Assembly: GCF_004331435.1 (NCBI RefSeq)
Contig: NZ_SJKA01000005.1
Span: 124,001 to 188,000 of the forward strand
DNA length: 64,000 nt
Source: Kribbella sindirgiensis
GTDB lineage: Bacteria; Actinomycetota; Actinomycetes; Propionibacteriales; Kribbellaceae
Reading direction: 5' to 3'
Each line of letters begins with the position of its first letter. Position 1 is the stretch's first letter. The translations under genes and the position numbers were made by a program. Shown here piece after piece: positions 42,271-51,401 of the stretch. The notes beneath the pieces were generated by a model. That model was not told the DNA's origin. It searched no databases and worked only from the letters and a program-made list of their open reading frames with translations.

Positions 42271-43136
42271 GTGAGAAGAGACCTTCCTTGTCACCGGCGC
42301 GCTTTCTCTCCGCGCGACGACGGCACCGGTCCGCCGGCCTCGTCGTGCTCCTGTTCGGCCTCCTGGCAGTGGGGTCGGCGTACGCCGCCTTCGCCCCTGA
42401 CAACGCGGTGGCGGACAACTCGGCCCAGTCCCAGCAGATCGAGGAGGGCAAGAAGCTCTTCGCGGTCGGCTGCTCCAGCTGCCACGGCCTGAACGCCGAG
42501 GGCGGCGGGAACGGCGAGGGCAAGATGGCCGGCCCGTCGCTGATCGGCGTCGGCGCGGCCGCGGTCGACTTCCAGGTCGGTACCGGCCGGATGCCGGCGA
42601 TGCAGCCGGGCGCGCAGATCCCGCGCAAGGCCCCGGCGTACTCCGAGAAGGAGATCGAGGCCCTGGCCGCGTACGTCGCCTCGCTCGCCCCCGGCCCCTC
42701 GGTCCCGGGCTCGGAGTCGTACGACGTGAGCAAGGCCACGGACGAGCAGGTCACCCGCGGTGGCGAGCTGTTCCGCACCAACTGCACGGCCTGCCACAAC
42801 TTCGCCGGTCGCGGTGGCGCGCTGCCGAACGGCAAGTACGCGCCGTCGCTGATGGGCGTCAGCGAGAAGCACATCTACGAGGCCATGCTGACCGGCCCGC
42901 AGCAGATGCCGGTCTTCTCCGACCAGGTCATGCAGCCGGAGGACAAGCGCGACATCATCGCGTACCTGAAGGCGCTGGAGACCCAGAAGGACCCGGGCGG
43001 CTTCGGACTCGGCCGGCTCGGCCCGGTGTCCGAGGGCCTGTGGGGCTGGTTCGTCGGCATCGGCCTGCTGGTGGCGGTAGCGGTCTGGATCGGCGCCAAG
43101 GGCGTCAAGGCCAAGGGAGCGAAGGCCAGTGAGTGA
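42267..43136 (+). CDS. qcrC: Cytochrome bc1 complex dihaem cytochrome c subunit
   Basis: A 289-residue protein with an N-terminal signal-anchor ([18 protein letters not shown]), two c-type haem motifs CSSCH (about residue 70) and CTACH (about residue 172), and a C-terminal membrane helix. The duplicated cytochrome domain passes electrons directly to the aa3 oxidase, replacing soluble cytochrome c in actinobacteria. Methionine ligands are likely in RMPAM and QQMPVF. Start overlaps ctaE by 4 bp, end overlaps qcrA by 8 bp. Confidence 0.95.
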   Translation: MSEKRPSLSPARFLSARRRHRSAGLVVLLFGLLAVGSAYAAFAPDNAVADNSAQSQQIEEGKKLFAVGCSSCHGLNAEGGGNGEGKMAGPSLIGVGAAAVDFQVGTGRMPAMQPGAQIPRKAPAYSEKEIEALAAYVASLAPGPSVPGSESYDVSKATDEQVTRGGELFRTNCTACHNFAGRGGALPNGKYAPSLMGVSEKHIYEAMLTGPQQMPVFSDQVMQPEDKRDIIAYLKALETQKDPGGFGLGRLGPVSEGLWGWFVGIGLLVAVAVWIGAKGVKAKGAKASE

Positions 43137-44181
43137 CGAGAAGAACCTGCCGGTGAAGTCCGAGGACGAGCACGGCACCGCGGTCGAGGTGGCGGAGCCG
43201 ATCCCGGACCCGGGTCTGGAGCCGCACGAGCCGCGGATCACCGACATCGACCCGAAGGCGGCCGACCGCGTCGAGCGCCAGGTGTCGGGGATGTTCGGCC
43301 TGGCGACACTGCTGGTCATCGGTTCCTGTGTTGCGTACTTCGCGATTCCGCGGGATTCGATCATCGAGTTCGGCCCGCTGTCCGGCAACGCGAACAACAT
43401 GGTCATCGGCCTGTGCATCGGGCTCGCGCTGTTCCTGATCGGGGCGGGCGCGATCCAGTGGGCCAAGAAGCTGATGGTCGACGAGGAGATCTCCGAGGAG
43501 CGGCACGCCGCGCACTCCTCGCCGCAGCAGATCGCCGAGATCACCGAGGCGTTCCAGCAGGGCACCGCGGAGTCCGGGTTCACCCGGCGCAAGATGATCC
43601 GCAACTCGCTGATCGGCGCCCTCGGCGTCCTCGGCCTGCCGGCGATCATCCTGCTCCGCGACCTCGGTCCGCTGCCGGGCCGGGCGCTCTACAACACGAT
43701 CTGGGCGAAGGGCATCCGGGTCGTGAACGACGTCACCGACCGCCCGATCAAGCCGTCCGACCTGGTCGTCGGCCAGCTGGTCAACGCGGCGCCGGCCAAC
43801 CTGGCCCCGCTGCAGGAGGAGAGCGCGGTCGAGTACCAGAACGCCAAGGCGAAGGCCGCGGTGATCGTGGTCCGGATCAAGCCGAGCGAGATCCGCACCA
43901 AGCCGGGCCGGGAGAACTGGGGCGTCGACGGCATCCTGTGCTACTCGAAGATCTGCACCCACGTCGGCTGCCCGATCTCGCTGTACGAGCAGACCACGCA
44001 CCACGTGCTCTGCCCGTGCCACCAGTCGACCTTCGACCTCTCCGACAGCGCCAAGGTCGTCTTCGGCCCTGCTGCCCGCCCGCTGCCTCAGCTACCGTTG
44101 GCAGTGGACAGTGAGGGCTACCTGGTTGCGCAGAGCGGCTTCCACGAGCCGGTCGGCCCGAGCTTCTTCGAACGAGGGTGA
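43129..44181 (+). CDS. qcrA: Rieske iron-sulfur subunit of the bc1 complex
   Basis: A 350-residue subunit with three N-terminal membrane helices, as in actinobacterial QcrA. The [2Fe-2S] site is CTHVGCPIS and CPCHQSTFD, giving two Cys and two His ligands, with structural Cys positions in both boxes. TRRKMIRNS before the third helix resembles a twin-arginine segment, consistent with export of the Rieske domain. It accepts electrons from menaquinol at QcrB and passes them to QcrC. GTG start within the qcrC end; 4-bp overlap with qcrB. Confidence 0.95.
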   Translation: MSDEKNLPVKSEDEHGTAVEVAEPIPDPGLEPHEPRITDIDPKAADRVERQVSGMFGLATLLVIGSCVAYFAIPRDSIIEFGPLSGNANNMVIGLCIGLALFLIGAGAIQWAKKLMVDEEISEERHAAHSSPQQIAEITEAFQQGTAESGFTRRKMIRNSLIGALGVLGLPAIILLRDLGPLPGRALYNTIWAKGIRVVNDVTDRPIKPSDLVVGQLVNAAPANLAPLQEESAVEYQNAKAKAAVIVVRIKPSEIRTKPGRENWGVDGILCYSKICTHVGCPISLYEQTTHHVLCPCHQSTFDLSDSAKVVFGPAARPLPQLPLAVDSEGYLVAQSGFHEPVGPSFFERG

Positions 44182-45851
44182 CAACAGTGTCAACAAGCAC
44201 AGAGTTCCCTGGACCGGTCAAGTGGGTCGACGATCGCCTCGGCATCGCGAAGATCGGGAAGAAGAACCTGCGGAAGATCTTCCCGGACCACTGGTCCTTC
44301 ATGCTGGGCGAGATCGCGCTCTACAGCTTCATCATCCTGATCCTGACCGGCACCTTCCTGACGTTCTGGTTCAAGCCCTCGATGGCAGAGGTCGAGTACC
44401 AGGGCTCGTACAGCCTGCTCAAGGGTCTGCACATGTCGGAGGCCTACGCCTCCACGCTCGACATCACGTTCGACGTCCGCGGCGGTCTGCTGATGCGGCA
44501 GATCCACCACTGGGCGGCCGTGCTGTTCATCGCCGCGATGATGGTGCACCTGCTCCGGATGTTCTTCACCGGCGCGTTCCGCAAGCCGCGCGAGCTGAAC
44601 TGGCTGATCGGCTTCGGGATGCTGTTCCTCGGCATCGTCGAGGGCTTCATCGGCTACGGCCTCCCCGACGACCTGCTGTCCGGTACCGGTCTGCGGATCA
44701 CCAACGGCATGATCCAGGCGTCACCCGTGGTCGGCACGTACATGAACTTCTTCATCTTCGGCGGTGAGTTCCCGGGTGACGACTTCGTCTCCAGATTCTT
44801 CATCGTCCATGTGCTGCTGATCCCGGGCATCATCCTGGCGCTCGTCACGGCTCATCTGTTCCTGGTCGTGTACCACAAGCACACGCAGTACGCCGGTCCC
44901 GGCCGGACGCAGAAGAACGTGGTCGGCTACCCGCTGTTCCCGGTGTACACGGCCAAGGCCGGCGGTTTCTTCTTCGTGGTCTTCGGTATCACCGCGCTGA
45001 TGGGCGCACTGATGCAGATCAACCCGGTCTGGCTGTACGGGCCGTACAACCCGGCCGAAGTGACCGCGGGCGCACAGCCCGACTGGTACATGGGCTGGCT
45101 GGAAGGCTCGGTGCGAATATTCCCCGGCTTCGAGTCGACGTTCTGGGGCATCACCCTCAGCTGGAACCTGATCATCCCGGCGCTGATCGTGCCACCGGCG
45201 TTCGTCACGCTGGTCGCGCTCTATCCGTTCATCGAGGGCTGGATCACCGGTGACAAGCGCGAGCACCATCTGCTGGACCGGCCGCGGGACGTCCCGACCC
45301 GGACCGGTATCGGCGTCGCGTTCATCACCTTCTACGCGATGCTGTGGATCGGCGGCGGTAACGACCTGATCGCCACCCACTTCAACCTGTCACTGAACCA
45401 CGTGACCTGGTTCCTGCGGTTCGCGGTGATCCTCGGCCCGATCCTGGGCTTCTGGATCGCGCGCCGCTGGGCGATCTCGCTGCAGCGGGCCGACCACGAC
45501 CGGCTGATGCACGGCCTGGAGACCGGTGTGATCATGCGCTCCCCCGAGGGCAAGTACACCGAGAAGCACCAGCCGATCTCGACGTACGAGGCGTACTCGA
45601 TCACCGCGCGGGACCGGCTCGTCCCGCACGAGATCGGCCCGGAGACCGACGAGAACGGCGTCCGCGCCCCGCGTCGGGCGTTGAACAAGGCCCGCGCCGC
45701 GCTCTCCCGCTTCTACTTCGCCGACGCCGTCCAGAAGCCGACCGCTCAGGAGCTCGAGGAGGCGCACGAGCACGCTCACGACGCCGACGAGATCCACGAG
45801 CTGACGGAGGACACGGAGACCTACCGAGAGGTCACCAGCGACCGCTCGTAA
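44178..45851 (+). CDS. qcrB: Cytochrome b subunit of the bc1 complex
   Basis: A 557-residue menaquinol-oxidising subunit with eight or nine helices. The haem-ligand histidines are in RQIHHWAAVLF and LVTAHLFLVVYHKHTQ. The quinol-site region reads GPYNPAEVTAGAQPDWYMGW, cited as PDWYMGW (equivalent of PEWY). A C-terminal acidic cytoplasmic tail of over 100 residues is normal in actinobacteria. GTG 44178 overlaps the qcrA stop; GTG 44187 is an alternative. A strong terminator follows. Confidence 0.95.
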   Translation: MTTVSTSTEFPGPVKWVDDRLGIAKIGKKNLRKIFPDHWSFMLGEIALYSFIILILTGTFLTFWFKPSMAEVEYQGSYSLLKGLHMSEAYASTLDITFDVRGGLLMRQIHHWAAVLFIAAMMVHLLRMFFTGAFRKPRELNWLIGFGMLFLGIVEGFIGYGLPDDLLSGTGLRITNGMIQASPVVGTYMNFFIFGGEFPGDDFVSRFFIVHVLLIPGIILALVTAHLFLVVYHKHTQYAGPGRTQKNVVGYPLFPVYTAKAGGFFFVVFGITALMGALMQINPVWLYGPYNPAEVTAGAQPDWYMGWLEGSVRIFPGFESTFWGITLSWNLIIPALIVPPAFVTLVALYPFIEGWITGDKREHHLLDRPRDVPTRTGIGVAFITFYAMLWIGGGNDLIATHFNLSLNHVTWFLRFAVILGPILGFWIARRWAISLQRADHDRLMHGLETGVIMRSPEGKYTEKHQPISTYEAYSITARDRLVPHEIGPETDENGVRAPRRALNKARAALSRFYFADAVQKPTAQELEEAHEHAHDADEIHELTEDTETYREVTSDRS

Positions 45852-45866
45852 CGTCGTACCGAACGC

Positions 45867-45894
45867 AAAGGGCCCCGGCACGCCGGGGCCCTTT
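45867..45894. terminator. Terminator of the qcr operon
   Basis: AAAGGGCCCCGGC (45867-45879) and its complement (45882-45894) form an extended hairpin, followed on the plus strand by CGTTTA. A/T on both flanks makes it usable from both sides. Confidence 0.85.
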
Positions 45895-45897
45895 CGT

Positions 45898-46185
45898 TTA
45901 TCCCAGCGCGTCGGAGACGGCGGTGAGGTACTCCTTCACCCGAGCTTGCTCGTCGCTGTCGAGCGCCTGCGTCGTCACGATCAGGCGGTCCAGGAGGGGG
46001 CCGAAGAACTGCCAGCCGAGGGCTACTGCGGTGTCTGAGACCTGGAGGTGGGTGCTGCGGGCGTCTGTTCGGCTTCTGAGGCGTTGGACATGTCCGGCGG
46101 CCTCTAGGCGGTGGATGACGGCTGTTGTCGCCTGAGAGGTCATTCCGAGCTGTTGAGCGAGCCAACTGGGTGTGGCCTCCACTCC
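45898..46185 (-). pseudogene. MarR-family regulator, 5' end lost
   Basis: The minus strand codes a good MarR C-terminal two-thirds: LAQQLGMTSQATTAVIHRLEAAGHV with the wing RSRTDARSTHLQVSDTAV (each cited in short) and the dimer helix ending TAVSDALG. The first 45 or so residues of a MarR protein (helices 1-2) are missing, and the open frame upstream is unrelated. The recognition helix is present but no credible start codon or dimer N-terminus is. It abuts a hydrolase fragment on the opposite strand, so a deletion probably removed both starts. Confidence 0.65.
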
Positions 46186-46239
46186 GGCACGTTCGGCGTC
46201 CAGAGGCGTACCAGCGCGCGTACGTCGGTCCCGTACAAG

Positions 46240-46490
46240 CCCGTCGTACGGGCGACCGCCGACGGACCGCCCGTCGTACTGCTTCCGGGGCATGGGGCGA
46301 CTTCGCCGGTCTGGTTCGCGATCGCGCCGCGGCTGGCCGAGAAGTATCGCGTGTACGCGATCGACCTGATCGTCGACGCGGGCCGTGGTAAGAGCCACGA
46401 CCCGGCGAGCCTCACCCGCCAAGTCACCGCGCTCTCCCCCGGAGCAACCGTCGTACAACTCGAGACCGCAACTCCACTCCTTCCCAGCAC
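46240..46490 (+). pseudogene. Alpha/beta-hydrolase fragment with internal deletion
   Basis: In one frame, GPPVVLLPGHGATSPVWF is the strand-turn around the oxyanion hole, followed by RLAEKYRVYAIDLIVDAGRG; then SPGATVVQLETATPLLP resembles the region near the catalytic His. The nucleophile elbow (G-x-S-x-G) and the catalytic Asp are missing. About 150 residues of a normal hydrolase of 260-280 residues appear deleted. There is no start codon in a sensible position. Not functional as an enzyme. Confidence 0.55.
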
Positions 46491-46723
46491 TCCACGCGGA
46501 CGAGGTGGGGCTGGGGTGACTGGGAATGCCGGCTGGTCATTTTCAGGTGGATAGCAGTCCCCAGCCCTGTGTCGAACTGGTGGCGGTGGACAGGAACTGG
46601 TGGCTGGGGACACGCAATACCCTGTTCAAGCCCCTGCGATCCGGTAACCCGCCCTCCGCTCACCAGTCACCGCCCACACATCGAGCAGAAGAGCCGGCGA
46701 GCTGAATGAGCGGGGGTGAAGCA
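46491..46723. other. Non-coding stretch without recognised features
   Basis: I see no promoter, repeat or RNA gene between the hydrolase remnant and the L,D-transpeptidase terminator. Codon bias is poor in all frames. Confidence 0.5.
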
Positions 46724-46765
46724 CAACAGCCTCCTGCCCGCGGGCATGCGGGGAGGAGGCTGTTG
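46724..46765 (-). terminator. Terminator of the L,D-transpeptidase gene
   Basis: CAACAGCCTCCT (46724-46735) pairs exactly with AGGAGGCTGTTG (46754-46765); the interior also folds (CCCGCGGG). It lies 13 bp beyond the stop codon. Confidence 0.8.
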
Positions 46766-46777
46766 CGTCTTGGCGTG

Positions 46778-48043
46778 TCAGGAGAGGGCGGAGCCTGCCT
46801 TGTAGGCGGCCCAGGTGGTGTTCCAGTCGGTCCAGCCGTTACCGGGCTCCATCTTGCGGGTGGTGCCGGTGACGATCACCGGGTCGCCGCGGAGGGTCTG
46901 GTTGTAGTACCACTGGGCGTCCTTGAGGCTCATGCCGACGCAGCCGTGGCTGACGTTCGAGCTGCCCTGGCTGCCGGCCGACCACGGGGCGCCGTGGATG
47001 AACTCGCCGGAGCTGGTGACGCGCTGGGCCCACCGCACGTCGGGGATGTTGTAGTACTCCGGGTCGCCGGGCTTGAGGCCAACGGTCGCGGCGTCCATCC
47101 GCTTGATCGTGTACTTCTCCATGATCACCTTCACCCCGCTGCGGGTGGTGAAGCCGTCCTTGCCGGCGGTGATCGGGATCGTCCGCACCAGCTTGCCGTT
47201 GATCGTGACCGCCATCGTGTGCTTCTTGACGTTGATGTTGGTGACCACCGACTTGCCGATGGTGAACGCGATCGTCCGGCTCGCGGTGCCCCACGTGTTG
47301 TTACCCGCGTTGACGCCGAGGGTGCCGATGTCGACCGTCACCTTGGCGCCGGCCGGCCAGTAGTTCTTCGGGCGGTAGTTGACCTGCTTGCTGTTCACCC
47401 AGTGCCAGCTGCCGTCGACCGGGACCGAGGTCTTCACCGAGAGCCGCTTCTCGACCGCGGCGCGGTCCTTGACCGGGTTGTTCCAGAAGATCTGGATCGG
47501 GAGCGCGACGCCGACGGTCTCACCGTTCAGCGGGACGACGGAGGCCTTGAGGCTCTTCGACGCCTTCAGCGTCCTGAAGGTCGAGCTGATCGGCACCGTG
47601 GCGCCGTCGGTGCCCTCGGCCGAGCCGCTCACCGTGTACGTCGCGCCGGGCTTGAGCTGCGGCGACGACGTCCACTGGGTCTTGTCGGCGTTGAAGCTGC
47701 CGGTGACCTTGTCGCCGTCGTCGTCCTTGAGCGTGACCGCGGTCAGCTTGCCGGCCGTGGTGGTCACCGTCACCGGCTTGTCCGGCTGCACCGACGAGGC
47801 GCCCTTGGCGGGCACGATCGCGATGCTGGCCGCCGCCGGGGTCTCCGACGGAGTCGTCGAGTTCCCTGGTGTGCTGGAGGCACCTGGCGAGTTGCTCTGC
47901 GACGTGGACGTGCTGGGCGTCGACTGGCCGCCGCCGTTGCTGCCGCCGCCGGCCTCTGTGTCGCTACAGGCCGTACCAGCCAGCAGCAGGACGCAGATCC
48001 CCGCCACGGCAAGGCCGTGCTTCCTCACCGAACTGCTCACCAT
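46778..48043 (-). CDS. L,D-transpeptidase lipoprotein (YkuD)
   Basis: A 421-residue lipoprotein: signal peptide with lipobox LLAGTAC (Cys26), a Ser/Thr/Gly-rich linker to about residue 70, two Ig-like domains (about 75-165 and 170-275), and a YkuD catalytic domain with IHGAPWSAGSQGSSNVSHGCVGMS, cited as HGAPW and SHGCVGM with the nucleophile Cys near 370. It makes 3-3 cross-links in peptidoglycan, as the mycobacterial LdtB-type enzymes do. Start ATG 48043 or the adjacent GTG 48040; the latter has better spacing from GGGGA. It stands alone between ctaF and the decayed region. Confidence 0.92.
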   Translation of the reverse strand: MVSSSVRKHGLAVAGICVLLLAGTACSDTEAGGGSNGGGQSTPSTSTSQSNSPGASSTPGNSTTPSETPAAASIAIVPAKGASSVQPDKPVTVTTTAGKLTAVTLKDDDGDKVTGSFNADKTQWTSSPQLKPGATYTVSGSAEGTDGATVPISSTFRTLKASKSLKASVVPLNGETVGVALPIQIFWNNPVKDRAAVEKRLSVKTSVPVDGSWHWVNSKQVNYRPKNYWPAGAKVTVDIGTLGVNAGNNTWGTASRTIAFTIGKSVVTNINVKKHTMAVTINGKLVRTIPITAGKDGFTTRSGVKVIMEKYTIKRMDAATVGLKPGDPEYYNIPDVRWAQRVTSSGEFIHGAPWSAGSQGSSNVSHGCVGMSLKDAQWYYNQTLRGDPVIVTGTTRKMEPGNGWTDWNTTWAAYKAGSALS

Positions 48044-48187
48044 TCCCCAGATCTCCCCTGTTTAGTCAGACCGCGGTAAGGGTAACCTGCCGCAGCGACA
48101 TTTCCCTGCATCCGCACGCTCGGTTCCGGTACGGTCCACAACGCTCTGCATCGATCCCGTGCTGATGCGCACTACAACAGACGCACG

Positions 48188-48223
48188 AAAACGCCGCCCG
48201 GTTCGTTCCCGGACGGCGTTTTT
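48188..48223 (-). terminator. Terminator of the ctaCDF operon
   Basis: AACGCCG and CGGCGTT arms with inner CCGG/CCGG pairs form a stem around GAACGAA; T runs occur on both sides. It follows ctaF by about 15 bp. Confidence 0.75.
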
Positions 48224-48237
48224 CGTACGACTCTCAA

Positions 48238-48633
48238 CTAGTGAGCGTGGTCACCGCGGTAGTACTCGAAGATGAACCCGCTCAGCGTGACGATGCCGAT
48301 CCCGCAGCCGGCGATGAACAGCCACCAGCCGAAGACGATGCCGAGCACCACCACCGCCAGCGTCAGCGCGCACCACAGCGGCCACCAGGAGTACGGCGGG
48401 AAGAAGCCGAGCTCGCCGGCCCCTTCGACGATCTCCGCTTCCTTGCGGTCCTCCGGGCGGGCGTCCATCCGCCGGGCGGTGACGCTCAGGTAGAACGCCA
48501 CCAGCAGCGCCAGGAAGAACGTCATCACCAGTGCGGTGGTGCCGGTCGGGTCCTCGGACATCAGCCAGTAGATCGGCGTGACGACGAGTACGAACACACT
48601 CAGGATCCCGAAGACCCAGGCTTCGACCTTCAC
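48238..48633 (-). CDS. ctaF: Cytochrome c oxidase subunit IV (actinobacterial)
   Basis: A 131-residue membrane subunit with four helices. The segments [30 protein letters not shown] and [13 protein letters not shown] are diagnostic of actinobacterial CtaF; the C-terminus ends [10 protein letters not shown]. It stabilises the aa3 oxidase in the supercomplex. ATG 48633 overlaps the ctaD stop as ATGA. Confidence 0.93.
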   Translation of the reverse strand: MKVEAWVFGILSVFVLVVTPIYWLMSEDPTGTTALVMTFFLALLVAFYLSVTARRMDARPEDRKEAEIVEGAGELGFFPPYSWWPLWCALTLAVVVLGIVFGWWLFIAGCGIGIVTLSGFIFEYYRGDHAH

Positions 48634-50426
48634 GCCTTGTCCTTCCCTTCGGTCTCCCCATCGACTGTGCCGTCCGCGGTGCCGTCGGCGATCTCCTCGA
48701 GGTGCTCGACCCGGCCCTGGTCCTCACCGGCGTCCAGCAGGTTGTCCTTGCCGGCCCGATTGTCCGGGTACTCCGCGAGCGCCAGGTCGGCGTGGTGCAG
48801 GTCGAACGCAGGGGACTCCGAACGGATCCGGGGCAGCTTCTCGAAGTTGTGCCGCGGCGGGGGCGAGCTTGTCGCCCACTCCAGCGAGCGTCCCCAGCCC
48901 CACGGGTCGTCGACGCCCACGAGCGGCGTCTTGCGGGACTTGTAGATGTTGTAGAAGAACGGCAGCATCGACGCGCCCAGGATGAAGGCACCGACGCTGG
49001 AGACCTCGTTCAGCGTGGTGAAGCCCTCGTTGGCGCCGTACGACGCGTAGCGCCGCGGCATGCCCTCGACGCCGAGCCAGTGCTGCACCAGGAACGTGGT
49101 GTGGAAGCCGATGAACAGCAGCCAGAAGTGCAGCTTGCCCAACCGCTCGTCGAGCATCCGGCCGGTGAACTTCGGCCACCAGAAGTAGAACCCGGCGAAC
49201 ATCGCGAACACCACGGTGCCGAAGACGACGTAGTGGAAGTGCGCGACCACGAAGTACGAGTCGGACAGTTGGTAGTCGAGTGCCGGCGACGCCAGGATGA
49301 CGCCGGTCAGGCCGCCGAAGAGGAAGGTGGTCAGGAAGCCCACCGACCAGAGCATCGGGGTGTCGAACGAGACCGATCCGCCCCAGATCGTGCCGATCCA
49401 GTTGAAGAACTTCACGCCGGTCGGGACCGCGATCAGGAACGTCATGAACGAGAAGAACGGCAGGTTCACCGCGCCGGTGACGAACATGTGGTGGGCCCAC
49501 ACCGCGACCGAGAGGACCGCGATACCGAGGGTCGCGCTGACCAGACCGATGTAGCCGAAGACCGGCTTGCGGCTGAAGACCGGCAGGATCTCGGTCACGA
49601 TGCCGAAGAACGGCAGCGCGATGATGTACACCTCGGGATGCCCGAAGAACCAGAACAGGTGCTGCCAGAGTATTGGCCCGCCGTTGGCCGCGTCGAAGAC
49701 GTGGGCCCCGAGTGTTCGGTCCGCCTCCAGCACCAGCAGCGCCGCCGCCAGGATCGGGAAGGCGATCAGCACGAGGATCGACGTGACCAGGATGTTCCAG
49801 GTGAAGATCGGCATCCGGAACATCGTCATACCGGGTGCGCGCATGGTGATGATCGTGGTGATGAAGTTCACCGCACCCAGGATCGTGCCCAGACCGGCCA
49901 TCCACAGACCCATGATCCACAGGTCGCCGCCGATCCCTGGCGAACGGACCGCGTTCGACAGCGGGGCGTAGGCGAACCAGCCGAAGTCGGCCGCGCCGCC
50001 CGGGGTGAAGAAGCCGCTGATCGTGATCAGGCCGCCGAACAGGAACAGCCAGAAGCTGAACATGTTCAGCCGCGGGAACGCGACGTCCGGGGCACCGATC
50101 TGGATCGGCATGATCTCGTTCGCGAAGCCGACGAACAGCGGGGTCGCGAACAGCAGCAGCATGATCGTGCCGTGCATCGTGAAGAGCTGGTTGTACACCT
50201 CTTCGTTCACGATCTGCAGGCCCGGCTTGGCCAGCTCGGCGCGGATCAGCAGCGCCATCACGCCGCCGATCAGGAAGAACGCGAACGACGTGATCAGGTA
50301 CATGTGCCCGATCAGCTTGTGGTCCGTCGTGGTCAGGTACTTGACCAGCAACTCGCCCTTGCTGCGCCGCCGGGGCAGCGCGCTGGTGCTACCGATGGCG
50401 CCGGTGCGCTCGGCGAAGTCGGTCAC
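48630..50426 (-). CDS. ctaD: Cytochrome c oxidase subunit I
   Basis: A 598-residue catalytic subunit with 12 helices. Haem a ligands lie in FTMHGTIM and VAHFHYVV; haem a3-CuB ligands in [12 protein letters not shown] (with the His-Tyr cross-link pair) and WAHHMF. The C-terminal acidic extension of about 70 residues is typical of actinobacteria. It reduces O2 and pumps protons. GTG 50426 overlaps the ctaC stop as GTGA; longer in-frame starts read into ctaC and are rejected. Confidence 0.95.
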   Translation of the reverse strand: MTDFAERTGAIGSTSALPRRRSKGELLVKYLTTTDHKLIGHMYLITSFAFFLIGGVMALLIRAELAKPGLQIVNEEVYNQLFTMHGTIMLLLFATPLFVGFANEIMPIQIGAPDVAFPRLNMFSFWLFLFGGLITISGFFTPGGAADFGWFAYAPLSNAVRSPGIGGDLWIMGLWMAGLGTILGAVNFITTIITMRAPGMTMFRMPIFTWNILVTSILVLIAFPILAAALLVLEADRTLGAHVFDAANGGPILWQHLFWFFGHPEVYIIALPFFGIVTEILPVFSRKPVFGYIGLVSATLGIAVLSVAVWAHHMFVTGAVNLPFFSFMTFLIAVPTGVKFFNWIGTIWGGSVSFDTPMLWSVGFLTTFLFGGLTGVILASPALDYQLSDSYFVVAHFHYVVFGTVVFAMFAGFYFWWPKFTGRMLDERLGKLHFWLLFIGFHTTFLVQHWLGVEGMPRRYASYGANEGFTTLNEVSSVGAFILGASMLPFFYNIYKSRKTPLVGVDDPWGWGRSLEWATSSPPPRHNFEKLPRIRSESPAFDLHHADLALAEYPDNRAGKDNLLDAGEDQGRVEHLEEIADGTADGTVDGETEGKDKA

Positions 50427-51307
50427 TTCTCGCCCCCTGTACCGGGAATGGTGGTGGCGTCGGCGCCACCCGTTGCGGCGCCGGTCTGGCCCTTGGCGGC
50501 CAGTTCGCGCAGGTGTGCGTCGTACTCGGCGCGGTCGACCACCTTGACGGTGAAGACCATCCGGCTGTGGTAGAGCCCGCAGAGCTCGGCGCACTTGCCG
50601 GCGAAGGTGCCGGTCTTGGTCGGGGTGAGCTCGAACTTGTTCGTCTTACCCGGGATCACGTCGAGCTTGAAGTAGAACGACGGCACCCAGAAGGAGTGGA
50701 TGACGTCCGGCGAGGTCAGGTCGAAGTGCACCGACTCGTTCACCGGCAGCCACAGGGTGGCCGGCTTGTCCATCGTGCCGGTCTCCCAGACGCCCTGCTG
50801 CCCGTCGACGGTGTCCTTGTAGTTGAAGGTCCACTGCCACTGCTGGCCCACCACGTTCACGGTGTGCTGCGGGTTGGCGTCCATCTTGGTGACCTGGTTG
50901 CCGTGCTCGACGGTGTAGAAGAACAGCACACCGATGATCGCGAACGGAGCCAGGGTGTAGAGCACCTCGAGCGGCAGGTTGTACCGCACCTGCCGGGGTG
51001 CGTCGTCGTTGCGCTTGCGGTACCGCACCACGACCCACAGGATCAGGCCCCAGACCATCACGCCGATGATCAGGGCGGCGATCCACGCCCCGATCCAGAG
51101 GCTGCGGATGGCCTCGGTCCGGTCCGTGGCGCCCTCGGGCAGACCGAGTCGTTTCCACTGCTCAGTGGTCGCCGTCGAGCAACCGGTCAGCAGCAGGGTG
51201 CCGAGCACCACTGCACTGCCGACCAGCAGGCGACGCTTCGCCGGACGTGTGGCGCCGGCAGAACCTGCCGGTCGCTCCTCCACTCCGGGCGTGCCGTTCG
51301 AACCCAC
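50423..51307 (-). CDS. ctaC: Cytochrome c oxidase subunit II
   Basis: A 294-residue lipoprotein. A basic N-terminus ([10 protein letters not shown]) and lipobox LLLTGC precede two membrane helices and the external CuA domain: DVIHSFWVP supplies one His and [12 protein letters not shown] the two Cys, His and Met. An aromatic patch (QQWQWTF) guides electrons from QcrC. GTG 51307 lies behind a GGGAAGGG site. Promoter TAGTGT occurs about 45 bp upstream. First gene of ctaC-ctaD-ctaF. Confidence 0.95.
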   Translation of the reverse strand: MGSNGTPGVEERPAGSAGATRPAKRRLLVGSAVVLGTLLLTGCSTATTEQWKRLGLPEGATDRTEAIRSLWIGAWIAALIIGVMVWGLILWVVVRYRKRNDDAPRQVRYNLPLEVLYTLAPFAIIGVLFFYTVEHGNQVTKMDANPQHTVNVVGQQWQWTFNYKDTVDGQQGVWETGTMDKPATLWLPVNESVHFDLTSPDVIHSFWVPSFYFKLDVIPGKTNKFELTPTKTGTFAGKCAELCGLYHSRMVFTVKVVDRAEYDAHLRELAAKGQTGAATGGADATTIPGTGGEK

Positions 51308-51388
51308 GGGGCGCCTTTCCCTTCCCAAGTGAGACTGACGACCAAACACTACTGGACACCTTTCGCGTCTCCGCGCATAGGTAGGGCT

Positions 51389-51401
51389 TAGCGTTTCCCG
51401 T
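51389..51401 (+). promoter_or_regulatory. Leaderless promoter element of the cysteine desulfurase gene
   Basis: TAGCGT (51389-51394) is followed by exactly seven bases and the GTG at 51402. No ribosome site is visible. Confidence 0.5.

Noticed and set aside
46706..48079. A 457-codon plus-strand open frame opposite the L,D-transpeptidase
   Set aside because: The minus strand has a lipobox, Ig-like and YkuD motifs; the plus frame is unstructured Arg/Gly/Val sequence.
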